Part shown: positions 1 to 6,977 of the stretch, piece by piece
Layout: every line of letters starts with the position of its first letter
How positions within the stretch are numbered: the stretch's first letter is position 1
Assembly: GCA_021785095.1 (NCBI GenBank)
Contig: JAJYGM010000827.1
Span: 1-14,995, forward strand
Reading direction: 5' to 3'
DNA from: Actinomycetes bacterium
GTDB taxonomy: Bacteria > Actinomycetota > Acidimicrobiia > Acidimicrobiales > Bog-793
DNA: 14,995 bases
Program-made: the position numbers and the translations under genes
Notes under the pieces: model-generated
Seen by the model: only the letters and a program-made list of their open reading frames with translations
The model's database searches: none
Told to the model about the DNA's origin: nothing

Positions 1-160
1 GGGCCGTGACGTCAAAGAGGAACCGACCCCGGCAGTCCGAATCGGTCGAGCGGCGACCTTGCCGGAAGGCAACCACCTCGAAGAAACGACCCGCCAGCTC
101 CCGCCCCTGGTACTCCAACGGCACGGGAGGCATCCGCAACCATGCGTCCTCGGTCATCAT
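1..160 (-). pseudogene. ECF sigma factor remnant (SigG/SigJ-type, SnoaL-like domain), partial
   Basis: Reading minus from 160, the frame gives MMTEDAWLRMPPVPLEYQG followed by RELAGRFFEVVAFRQGRR. This closely resembles the SnoaL-like C-terminal domain of actinobacterial ECF sigma factors of the SigG/SigJ type, where a 'DDAWLRMPP.P.EYQGR' stretch is conserved. About 36 residues match. After that the frame continues to the window edge but no longer looks like the family, whose usual 'RLVPTRANGQPAFG' continuation is missing in all three frames. Upstream of 160 there is no sigma-2 or sigma-4 region, although family members carry both before this domain. An AGGAGG sits directly before the two ATGs, so a short peptide could still be made. 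I infer a 5'-truncated and probably 3'-rearranged fragment. Because the left end is cut, a complete but unusual SnoaL-domain protein remains possible. Confidence 0.5.
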
Positions 161-320
161 CCTCCTGTGAAGGCGGGTGCTCGGGCAAGCGGGCCGCCCG
201 CGCTGTGCTGTACTGACACCGCCCGCGCACCGAATCGGGCCCCGGAGAGCGCCCACTCCGCCGTGCTCGCGGTGTCGAACCCTGTGAAGACCCAGCCTGT
301 TCACCGAGAAGGAGGATCCG

Positions 321-623
321 ATGCCAGAGTTCGTGCTCACCTACCGTGCTCCTCACGGCGCAGTTCGCACCGACGAGACCGGCGCGGCGTGGATGCAGTG
401 GTTCGCCACCATCGAAGACAACGTCGTCGAGTTGGGAAAGCCCGTGACCACCACCTCGTCGGTCGGCAACTGCGACCCGGTTGCGACGAAGCTCGCCGGC
501 TACTCCGTCATCCGGGCTGACAGCCTCGAGGCCGCCCGCGCGATCGCAGCGGAGTGCCCGGCGGTTGCCCACGACGGCGGCGTGGAGGTCGGCGAGCTCG
601 CGCCCATGCCGGAGCGTCCCTGA
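321..623 (+). CDS. YCII-like (DGPF-type) small protein
   Basis: A 100-residue protein starting MPEFVLTYRAPHG, with a strong Shine-Dalgarno (GAAGGAGG at 310-317) three to four bases before the ATG. The alpha/beta pattern matches small actinobacterial YCII-related proteins: an N-terminal strand, then 'W..WF..I', a central 'GNCDPV..KLAGYSVI.ADSLEAA' and a final 'GGVEVGELAPMP'. The fold is a ferredoxin-like dimer. Some relatives are dehydrochlorinase-like, but most have no known reaction, and I assign none here. YCII/DGPF genes are often found beside ECF sigma factors, so the sigma remnant just upstream on the other strand may be what is left of such a pair. The gene stands alone, and a palindromic hairpin 35 bases after the stop probably ends its transcript. 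Confidence 0.8.
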   Translation: MPEFVLTYRAPHGAVRTDETGAAWMQWFATIEDNVVELGKPVTTTSSVGNCDPVATKLAGYSVIRADSLEAARAIAAECPAVAHDGGVEVGELAPMPERP

Positions 624-658
624 GCGAGCCACCGCCACTCGATCGTGATCGATGGGCG

Positions 659-676
659 GGCGCGGGTACCCGCGCC
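659..676 (+). terminator. Perfect 18-bp palindrome, likely intrinsic terminator
   Basis: GGCGCGGGTACCCGCGCC is a perfect palindrome. As RNA it folds into a 7-bp all-GC stem with a GUAC loop, followed by GTTT. It lies 35 bases after the YCII-like stop codon and before the promoter of the next gene, so transcription termination is the simplest role. A protein-binding site is the alternative, since the duplex is fully symmetric. Confidence 0.6.
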
Positions 677-748
677 GTTTCGCCGAGCAGCAGGCAGCGA
701 CGTACAGCTGATCACGGAGGCCCGGTTGTGAGAAGGCCGTGGCCCGAG

Positions 749-777
749 ATGACGAGACGACGAGCATCATCTAGGCT
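749..777 (+). promoter_or_regulatory. Predicted promoter of the DUF11-repeat secreted protein
   Basis: A -35-like ATGACG (749-754; four of six matches to TTGACA) and an actinobacterial-type -10 TAGGCT (772-777) are separated by exactly 17 bases. Transcription would start near 784, leaving a leader of about 107 bases before the GTG at 891. I found no riboswitch class I recognise in that leader. Confidence 0.5.
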
Positions 778-890
778 GCTGCACACATAACTGGAGCAAG
801 AGCTGATCGCCGATCCATGCGTGACCGGTGCTGTATCAGCTGGGGCGTTCAGCAGAGGCATTTCAGCTCATCTCGCGAGGGGAGTCTGAC

Positions 891-3887
891 GTGTTCCACA
901 GTAAGCGGCGTCCAAGCACGGGCGCATCCAAAGCCATCCGTCCCTGGCATCGGGCTCGGCGATGGAGCTGGCGCACCGCCGTTGGGGCCGGGGCAACCTC
1001 CGCCTTGCTCGTCGCCATGACGACTCCGGCGCTCGCCAACACCTCGAACCCGACGTCGATCCACGTCGTCGGCGTGGTCAACTCCGACGGCACCGAGACA
1101 GTCACGGTCAGCGGCAACTGGATCTGGCCGGCGGGTATGCAGTGCAACCAACGCTACGGTACCGGTTGGGAGATCGGATGGTGGGGCGTCGGCTCGAGCA
1201 CGGCTCCTTCCGACAACGCGACCATCACCAACGCCACGGAAGTCGTCACGACCGACGAGGGCGAGAACGGCAATCCGGTGTCGATCGGCTCGATGGCACC
1301 GACCGGGAACGTGCAGTTCCCCTCGGGCGGTCCCGACGCTGGTCAGTACTTCTACGTCGGCCAGTACATGAACGGCCAGGAGATCTTCACACCGTCCTTC
1401 TGCAGCAGCGCGCAGGGGACGGGTTCGACGGCCGCCTTCAGCGGTACCTACACCGCAACGGCGACGTACCCGTCGCCGAGCGATGTGCCCTCCGAGATCT
1501 GTGTGAACAACTACGACCTCGGGGGGTCGCAGGGTAGCCCCGGGCCGGCCCGCAAGTACGACCCGGCGACGAACGCCGACAATTCGATCCAACAGAAGCA
1601 GTGGACCGCCACGCTCGACTGCGCTCCTCCTGCGGGACCGCAACTCACGATCACGAAGACAGCTGATGCTGCAAGCGTGAGCGCGGGCTCGCCGATCGGC
1701 TTCACGATCACCGTGGGAGCGGCCGCCTCGGGCGCCACCGTCACGAGCGCCAGCCTCTCGGACCCGCTCCCCGGCGGCAGTGGCGTCGACTGGTCGATCT
1801 CGCCCGCCTACAGCGGGCCGGGCACGTGCTTAGTGGGCGGCAGCGCCCCATCACAGACCCTGTCATGTTCCTTCGGCGACATGGCGGCGGGGTCATCGGC
1901 CACCGTCCACGTGTCGAGCGCGACGACGGCCGAGAGCGCCGGCACCTACGCCAACACCGCCACCGCCTCGGGCTCCAACGCCAGCTCGGTGCAGGCCTCC
2001 GCCACCACCTCGGTGCTGGCGCCCGCGCTGTCGATCACGAAGACCGCTGATGACCCGAGCGTGAGCACCGGCTCGCCGATCGGCTACACGGTGACGGTGG
2101 CGAACTCCTCGGCGGCAGGCACCGGCACGGCCACCGGCGTGACCCTCTCGGACCCGCTCCCCGGCGGCAGTGGCATCGACTGGTCGATCTCGCCCGCCTA
2201 CAGCGGTCCCGGCACCTGCGAGATAGACGGCAGCGTCCCGACACAGACTCTCTCCTGCTCGTTCGGGGACATGGCCCCGGGTGCCAGCGCGTCCGTGCAG
2301 ATCACAAGTCCGACGGGAGCGTCGAGCGCAGGCAGCTATACGAACACTGCCACCGCGAGTGCAACCAACGCCATCAACTCGGTGCAGGCGTCCGCCACCA
2401 CAGCGGTCCTCGCGCCGGCGTTGTCGCTCAGGAAGACGGCTGATGCCGCAAGCGTGAGCACCGGCTCCCGGATCGGCTTCAGGATGACGGTGTCCAACTC
2501 CTCGGCCGCAGGTACCGGGACAGCGAGCGACGTCACCTTGACTGACCCGTTGCCGAGCGGATCTGGGGTGAACTGGTCGATCAAGCCCGCCTACACGGGT
2601 GAGGGAACGTGTGTGGTGAACGGCAGCGCCCCATCACAGACGCTGTCCTGCTCGTTCGGGGACATGGCGCCAGGAGCGTCTGTCACCGTCCACGTCTCCA
2701 GCGCGACGACCGCGGCGAGCGCGGGCACCTTTGCCAACACGGCCACCGCCTCGGCGTCCAACGTCGGCTCGGTGCAGGCGTCCGCGAGGACCGTCGTCCT
2801 CCCGCCGCACCTGTCGATCAGGAAGACGGCCGATCGCGCGACCGTCACTGCTGGGTCACCCATCGGGTTCAGGGTCCACGTGTGGAACTCGTCTGCGTCC
2901 GGCACTGGGACGGCCGCACATGTCACGTTGTCCGACCCGCTGCCGGGTCGCCCCGGCGTGAAGTGGAGGATCAGCCCGTCGTACAGCGGCCCGGGAAGCT
3001 GCAAGATCACCGGGACGGCACCGAAGCAGAAGCTGTCGTGCTCCTTCGGCAGCCTCGCTCCAGGTGCCGGTGTGTCGGTGCATGTGAGGAGCGGCACGAG
3101 CGGTGAGAGCGCCGGCACGTACCACAACACGGCCACGGCTTCTGCGAAGAACGCCCGGAAGCCGGTGAAGGCTTCGGCAAGCGTCGTCGTGAAGGCGATC
3201 GTGAAGGTCTTCCTCGGGTATGCCGACGGCCTGCGAACGGCGGGAAACCACACGCCGGGTGGTCCGTGGTACGGATCGCCGAACACCCGCTTCGTGGGCT
3301 GTCCGAACGACTACTGCGCCAACGGCAACCACCTCTACGACGGTGGCGCCATTCTCATCAGGAACTTCCTCACCAGGCCGCTGACGCTCTCGAGCGCCAA
3401 GGTGGTGATCGGTGGCTGCACCTTCACACCGTGGGCGAGCAATCTCAAGATCCCGGGCAGGGTCGGCTCCACGTTCGGCGCCATCGTCCTCACCGAGACG
3501 AAGGGCACGTCGCCCCAACTGTCACAGAAGACATGCCGCGTGGGGAGGTTGTCGGACTTCACGGCGGGGGACAACTTCGACACCTCCGACACGGTGCCGG
3601 GCGGCTGCCAGTTCCGCGGCTCGAACGACGGCTTCATCCCGCGGATCACCCTCGAGCTGAACGGCGTCACGATCGTCATCCGTGACAAGGCTCAGATCCT
3701 GAACACGAAGGGCACAGACCTCGGTTGCCGCGGGCACAACGAGACCATCCCGTGGACCTTCCTCAAGACCTGGGTGTTCGGCTCTGCGACCCGGCCTTTC
3801 GGTACCGCGGTGGCGCACCGGGCACCGGCATCGGTGGCAGTCCTCGACACCTGGTTCGGGAGGATCGCTCCAGTCCGCCTCGGCTGA
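891..3887 (+). CDS. Secreted multidomain protein with four tandem DUF11 repeats
   Basis: I start this gene at GTG 891, because GAGGGGAG lies seven bases before it and it yields a clean signal peptide; an upstream ATG at 828 has no such site. The protein is 998 residues. Residues 1-49 form an Arg/Lys-rich n-region, a hydrophobic core and a cleavage site after PALA. Residues 50-245 are a beta-rich domain I do not recognise. Four DUF11 modules follow at about 250, 378, 509 and 638, each about 130 residues and marked by '[IL][TR]KTAD..[ST]V', 'SDPLP', a 'G[TS]C...LSCSFG' cysteine pair and 'Y.NTATAS'. Residues 769-998 form a cysteine-containing C-terminal domain with 'FDTSDT' and 'LNTKGTDLGC.GHNE', a pattern I recall from other secreted actinobacterial proteins. 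There is no LPXTG or membrane anchor, so release or non-covalent wall binding is likely. Role unknown; surface or adhesive structure is an inference. Confidence 0.85.
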   Translation: MFHSKRRPSTGASKAIRPWHRARRWSWRTAVGAGATSALLVAMTTPALANTSNPTSIHVVGVVNSDGTETVTVSGNWIWPAGMQCNQRYGTGWEIGWWGVGSSTAPSDNATITNATEVVTTDEGENGNPVSIGSMAPTGNVQFPSGGPDAGQYFYVGQYMNGQEIFTPSFCSSAQGTGSTAAFSGTYTATATYPSPSDVPSEICVNNYDLGGSQGSPGPARKYDPATNADNSIQQKQWTATLDCAPPAGPQLTITKTADAASVSAGSPIGFTITVGAAASGATVTSASLSDPLPGGSGVDWSISPAYSGPGTCLVGGSAPSQTLSCSFGDMAAGSSATVHVSSATTAESAGTYANTATASGSNASSVQASATTSVLAPALSITKTADDPSVSTGSPIGYTVTVANSSAAGTGTATGVTLSDPLPGGSGIDWSISPAYSGPGTCEIDGSVPTQTLSCSFGDMAPGASASVQITSPTGASSAGSYTNTATASATNAINSVQASATTAVLAPALSLRKTADAASVSTGSRIGFRMTVSNSSAAGTGTASDVTLTDPLPSGSGVNWSIKPAYTGEGTCVVNGSAPSQTLSCSFGDMAPGASVTVHVSSATTAASAGTFANTATASASNVGSVQASARTVVLPPHLSIRKTADRATVTAGSPIGFRVHVWNSSASGTGTAAHVTLSDPLPGRPGVKWRISPSYSGPGSCKITGTAPKQKLSCSFGSLAPGAGVSVHVRSGTSGESAGTYHNTATASAKNARKPVKASASVVVKAIVKVFLGYADGLRTAGNHTPGGPWYGSPNTRFVGCPNDYCANGNHLYDGGAILIRNFLTRPLTLSSAKVVIGGCTFTPWASNLKIPGRVGSTFGAIVLTETKGTSPQLSQKTCRVGRLSDFTAGDNFDTSDTVPGGCQFRGSNDGFIPRITLELNGVTIVIRDKAQILNTKGTDLGCRGHNETIPWTFLKTWVFGSATRPFGTAVAHRAPASVAVLDTWFGRIAPVRLG
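1638..3194 (+). repeat. Four tandem ~390-bp DUF11-coding repeats
   Basis: Units begin near 1638, 2022, 2415 and 2802, at intervals of 384, 393 and 387 bases. Identity is high at the DNA level in places: 1754-1829 and 2144-2219 match at 72 of 76 positions. This points to amplification by internal duplication, or to later homogenisation by recombination. Confidence 0.85.
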
Positions 3888-3929
3888 CCCCCGCCCTTTG
3901 CCGGACTTGGCCGGAACCGTTTGCCGGCC

Positions 3930-3969
3930 CCCGCCGGTTCTGCCACCGCCTGGTGGCGGGGCCGGCGGG
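3930..3969. terminator. Strong hairpin between convergent genes
   Basis: An outer 8-bp stem pairs CCCGCCGG (3930-3937) with CCGGCGGG (3962-3969), and an inner 5-bp stem pairs CCGCC with GGCGG around a TGGT loop (3946-3959). It lies between the stop of the DUF11 gene at 3887 and the stop of the arylsulfotransferase-like gene at 3987, so it could end transcripts from both sides. There is no T-tract, as is common in high-GC actinobacteria. Confidence 0.6.
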
Positions 3970-3986
3970 ACCGGACACGCGGGTGC

Positions 3987-5612
3987 CTACGGCACCTGAG
4001 CCTGCACCACCTGCGAGGACCCGAGCACCTTCCCGCTGTGGTCGAGCGCTTGCACGTGGACGAAGGGCGGGCTCGACCCCGAGCTGCCCCCGACCGTGAT
4101 GGGGATGGCCGTCTCGAACCCGCGGCGAGCAGCCACGTGGTCACTGGACAGATCGTGTGGCGACTTCCCCGCCGAGACCTTCCACGACTCCACCTCGGTT
4201 GAGCCATTCCAGCTCGCATAGGCGTGCCAGGCGTCGGACGATCCGGCCGGTGCCGGGCGGACGACGACGGCAAGCTCGCTCAGCGGAGGGTCTCCCACCC
4301 AGTCTGCTGTGTAGGCCCGATAGCTGAAGGTCTTGGCAGGAAGCCGCCCGTCGAACAGCAGCGGGGGATGGACGGCGCCGGCCGACGGGCGGCCGTAGCC
4401 GGAGAAGTAGGGGATCTGCCCGCCCCAACCCACGAAGCACGACCCGTTTGCCAGCAGCTGCACGTTGCCCATGAAACCGGCCTCGTTGCCGGCGGTCTTC
4501 GTGTCTGAGTGGAGGTACTCGCGGGCAAGCCTCAGCTCCCCCTTACGAGGACCGAACTCGAGGACGATCCCACGCGACTGCGGATCGCCCTTCGATCGCT
4601 CCGGCGGGAGGGAGGCGTCGTCGAACAGGCTGACGCCGGAGCCGTCGCTGAGCGGGCGCGCGTCGTGCTGCCACCAGAAACGGGTCCTGTCCGTCATCTT
4701 GAAGTCCGACCGCTTTCCTCCGAGGCGCCACACGATCGCGCCAGTCGATCGAGCCACGCGATAGACGGCACAGGTGTTCCGAGCAGAGATGAGGAGGTCT
4801 CGCTCCGCGCCTGGCCACAGCGATATCGAGTTGATGTGGAAGTAGTCCCACGCGCCGCTCTTCGGAGGAGGGAGGTAGGTCTCCGAGACTGCGACGTGAC
4901 CGGGATCGAGCGACCGCCAGGCGAACACGACGTCCCCCGAGGCGATGTCGACCTCGAAGGCGATCCCGTCCTCGAGCGACACTCCGCCGGAGGATCCCTG
5001 CTGGTAGGACGTGAACAACGCCGTGTCCTGCGGGGTGATCACGAACTCGTGCAGGTCCCCCTGGAGCCCGTCGGCTCCGGAGACGGTGGCGACCGTCGAG
5101 TAGCTGCTGTCAGCGACGACATAGCTCCCTTCGCCGAAGGTCGGCAGGTTGGTTCCCGACCACCAGCTGACGACAGGCCGTCCCCGGTAAGTCTGAGGCG
5201 TGAAGTTGAAGATGGCGTGTTGGGGAGAGGGGCGGAACCAAACGAGGTCGCCGCGGAGATCGACGATCATCGGGCCGGGCTGGGCTCCGCCGGGCAGGTC
5301 GACGGGCGAGGCGCCGAGGTTCGCTGGAGCCAGGAAGACGTAGCGGGGAACGCCGGCGATGCCGGCGAACTGCTCGGCACCCGAGGCTGCGATCGCTACC
5401 GGCTTCAGGTCCGGCCGGGACACGAACGACATCACATCCGCCGGAGCCGGAGCAGGCTTCAGCAGCGGTGACAGACGGGGCCCCGGCTTGCTGCTCACCG
5501 ACGATCGCGGGCTCGAGCCGGCTACGGAGCAGCCGCCGAGCGTGGAGGCAGAGGCGGCACCGGCTGCCAAGGTGAGGAAGTGACGCCGGGAGAATGGGGT
5601 GTGTCGGTTCAT
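3987..5612 (-). CDS. Arylsulfotransferase-like (ASST / Arylsulfotran_2) Tat lipoprotein
   Basis: A 541-residue protein from ATG 5612, chosen because GGAGG lies eight bases upstream; an in-frame ATG at 5633 would add seven residues. The N-terminus has a twin-arginine motif (SRRHFL, residues 8-13) and a lipobox LGGC with Cys28, so it is probably exported folded and lipidated. The body matches the bacterial arylsulfotransferase-like propeller family: 'DLHEFVITPQDTAL' near 187, 'FHINSI' (His259), 'LLISARNT', 'GAIVWRLGGK' near 291-300, 'WWQHDAR' (His316) and 'VSLFDD'. True ASST enzymes move sulfate between phenols through a catalytic histidine. Which histidine would serve here, or whether the protein is an enzyme at all, cannot be decided from sequence alone. 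It is the last gene of the envelope cluster, 95 bases after the propeller gene, and may also have its own promoter. Confidence 0.8.
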   Translation of the reverse strand: MNRHTPFSRRHFLTLAAGAASASTLGGCSVAGSSPRSSVSSKPGPRLSPLLKPAPAPADVMSFVSRPDLKPVAIAASGAEQFAGIAGVPRYVFLAPANLGASPVDLPGGAQPGPMIVDLRGDLVWFRPSPQHAIFNFTPQTYRGRPVVSWWSGTNLPTFGEGSYVVADSSYSTVATVSGADGLQGDLHEFVITPQDTALFTSYQQGSSGGVSLEDGIAFEVDIASGDVVFAWRSLDPGHVAVSETYLPPPKSGAWDYFHINSISLWPGAERDLLISARNTCAVYRVARSTGAIVWRLGGKRSDFKMTDRTRFWWQHDARPLSDGSGVSLFDDASLPPERSKGDPQSRGIVLEFGPRKGELRLAREYLHSDTKTAGNEAGFMGNVQLLANGSCFVGWGGQIPYFSGYGRPSAGAVHPPLLFDGRLPAKTFSYRAYTADWVGDPPLSELAVVVRPAPAGSSDAWHAYASWNGSTEVESWKVSAGKSPHDLSSDHVAARRGFETAIPITVGGSSGSSPPFVHVQALDHSGKVLGSSQVVQAQVP

Positions 5613-5640
5613 CGCACCGTCCTCCGTGTCCATCGCGCCG

Positions 5641-5646
5641 ACCTTA
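5641..5646 (-). promoter_or_regulatory. Possible -10 element for the arylsulfotransferase-like gene
   Basis: On the minus strand TAAGGT fits the actinobacterial TANNNT -10 pattern and would start transcription near 5634. That gives a 22-base leader for the ATG at 5612, or a leaderless message from the ATG at 5633. No convincing -35 is seen. Confidence 0.3.
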
Positions 5647-5686
5647 GGTGCTTACCCCCTTTCAGGGCGGGAGCAAGCGTGACCTG

Positions 5687-5715
5687 CCGGCTGTCTCTGG
5701 CGAGCCCTCAGCCGG
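5687..5715 (-). terminator. Intercistronic hairpin at the end of the propeller gene
   Basis: CCGGCTG (5687-5693) and CAGCCGG (5709-5715) form a perfect 7-bp stem around a 15-base loop, and the stem overlaps the TGA stop at 5708-5710. It could attenuate read-through or stabilise the 3' end of the upstream message. There is no T-tract. Confidence 0.4.
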
Positions 5716-6940
5716 ACGTTGACGGAGGGAACGGTGGGATGCCCATCGTGGTCCTGTGGGTGATGTCGAGCGAATACGGCGGGGCGAGATCGATGCCGTC
5801 GGGCTTGTACAGGTAGCCCGGCTTCGATCCTGAGACGCCCGTCACGCCGTACTGCCACACGACCTTGTCCGTATGGGGATCGACCACGATGACCCTGTCG
5901 TTCCAGTCGTCGTTCAGGATCACATCCCCGTTCGGCAGGGGAAGAGCGAGGGAGGGCTCGTCGAGGGCTGCCTTGCCGGTCGGCGCATAGCGCCAGAGCA
6001 ACCGGCCCTGCTGGTTGAACTCCTCCACGACTCCGGGTTTGGTGTACGAGGCCGTGATGAACACCCCCGGCCGCACCTCGTTCGTGTCCGACGGATACGT
6101 GATGCCGGGCGGGTGGATCGACCAGAGGATCTTGCCGGCCGGGGTCATCTCGTCCACCCAGTCCCCGTTGATCTCTGTCACGAGCCAGTTGCCGTTGGTC
6201 ATCGGGAACATGCCGTTCGGGCTTCCGAAACGAAGCGGGGGCTGGTGGTAGCAGTACGGATCGGTCTCGCCGTAGATGTGGAGGGGGACGATCGAGGTCT
6301 TCGAGAGGTAGAGGAGACGGCAGTTCATGATGTCGGCGCCGATCACGTTCCCGTTCGGCAAGGCCATCGCGTCGTCGGGGTTGTGCAGGTGACCGAGCTG
6401 GGGCCCTGGCGCGCCAGGGTGCCCGTAGCGCCAGACGATGTGCCCCGACGGGAGTGCGATCTCCGTTATGACCGCCTCGGACTCCTGCGTGATCATGATG
6501 TGGTTCCCGCCCGGAGAGAAGAACGCGTCATCGGGCGAGAGGAAGCTCTGCCCGGGACGCAGGGCGCCGTGCCCCGGGAAGCTCCAGAGGATCCTGCCCT
6601 TCGGATCGACGAGGAGGAGACGGGAGTTGTTGCGGTCGGCGATCAGCACCGGCCCTGGGAGCACGGCCGGGTTCGAACCTGGTTGGAGATGACCGGGCTC
6701 GTTGCGCACATGTCGCTCGAGAGACGCGATCCAGGAGGCCGCGGTCCAACGGCCGCCACGGCTGCTGGCGGATCCGGAGCGCGGCGCGCGCGCCGGTTGC
6801 GGCGAGCGTCCGGCCGCGTTGGCCCCTCCGGACAGGAGGAATGCCAGACCGCTGATGGCTGCGACGAGCGCCCCGGCGGCGACGGTCCGCCGTCGCCTGA
6901 TGGCTGCACGGGATTGACGCCGCAGCCGTGGGGAGCGCAC
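5708..6940 (-). CDS. Secreted beta-propeller (PQQ/NHL-like repeat) protein
   Basis: A 410-residue protein from GTG 6940. Residues 6-43 are a very basic n-region followed by a hydrophobic core ending near ANAAG, so it is exported or anchored at the N-terminus. The rest is a repeat protein: 'G.[IVL][LV]W' strands carry Trp at 119, 170, 273, 316 and 362, alternating with 'P[DN].[AM]...[PT]NG' turns near 136, 188, 241, 329 and 380. That is typical of five or six propeller blades of the PQQ-like/NHL type. No catalytic residues or PQQ ligands can be assigned. The upstream gene's stop overlaps an AGGAGG that is too far from this GTG but four bases from an in-frame CTG at 6967, which would give 419 residues. 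It sits between two peptidoglycan enzymes and an arylsulfotransferase-like propeller, so a cell-surface role is inferred. Confidence 0.75.
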   Translation of the reverse strand: MRSPRLRRQSRAAIRRRRTVAAGALVAAISGLAFLLSGGANAAGRSPQPARAPRSGSASSRGGRWTAASWIASLERHVRNEPGHLQPGSNPAVLPGPVLIADRNNSRLLLVDPKGRILWSFPGHGALRPGQSFLSPDDAFFSPGGNHIMITQESEAVITEIALPSGHIVWRYGHPGAPGPQLGHLHNPDDAMALPNGNVIGADIMNCRLLYLSKTSIVPLHIYGETDPYCYHQPPLRFGSPNGMFPMTNGNWLVTEINGDWVDEMTPAGKILWSIHPPGITYPSDTNEVRPGVFITASYTKPGVVEEFNQQGRLLWRYAPTGKAALDEPSLALPLPNGDVILNDDWNDRVIVVDPHTDKVVWQYGVTGVSGSKPGYLYKPDGIDLAPPYSLDITHRTTMGIPPFPPSTSG

Positions 6941-6971
6941 ATGTGGAGTCCCGATTGGCGTTGTCAGTGAG

Positions 6972-6977
6972 CCTCCT
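6972..6977 (-). promoter_or_regulatory. Shine-Dalgarno AGGAGG overlapping the upstream stop codon
   Basis: Reading minus, the TAG stop of the carboxypeptidase gene runs directly into AGGAGG. The nearest in-frame start for the propeller gene is a CTG four bases later (6967-6965); the first standard start is the GTG at 6940, 31 bases away. The arrangement suggests coupled translation and puts the annotated start in doubt. Confidence 0.45.

Noticed and set aside
12..770. Minus-strand 252-codon open frame
   Set aside because: It is antisense to the YCII-like gene and in a different frame from the sigma-factor remnant; no domain.
784..890. Riboswitch in the 107-base leader of the DUF11 gene
   Set aside because: I compared it with c-di-GMP, c-di-AMP (ydaO) and cobalamin patterns from memory and found none of their conserved cores.
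4509..5471. Plus-strand 320-codon open frame
   Set aside because: It is antisense to the arylsulfotransferase-like gene, with shadow composition and no domain.
5873..6970. Plus-strand 365-codon open frame
   Set aside because: It is antisense to the propeller gene, rich in Arg/Asp/Val as expected of a high-GC shadow, with no recognisable domain or ribosome site.
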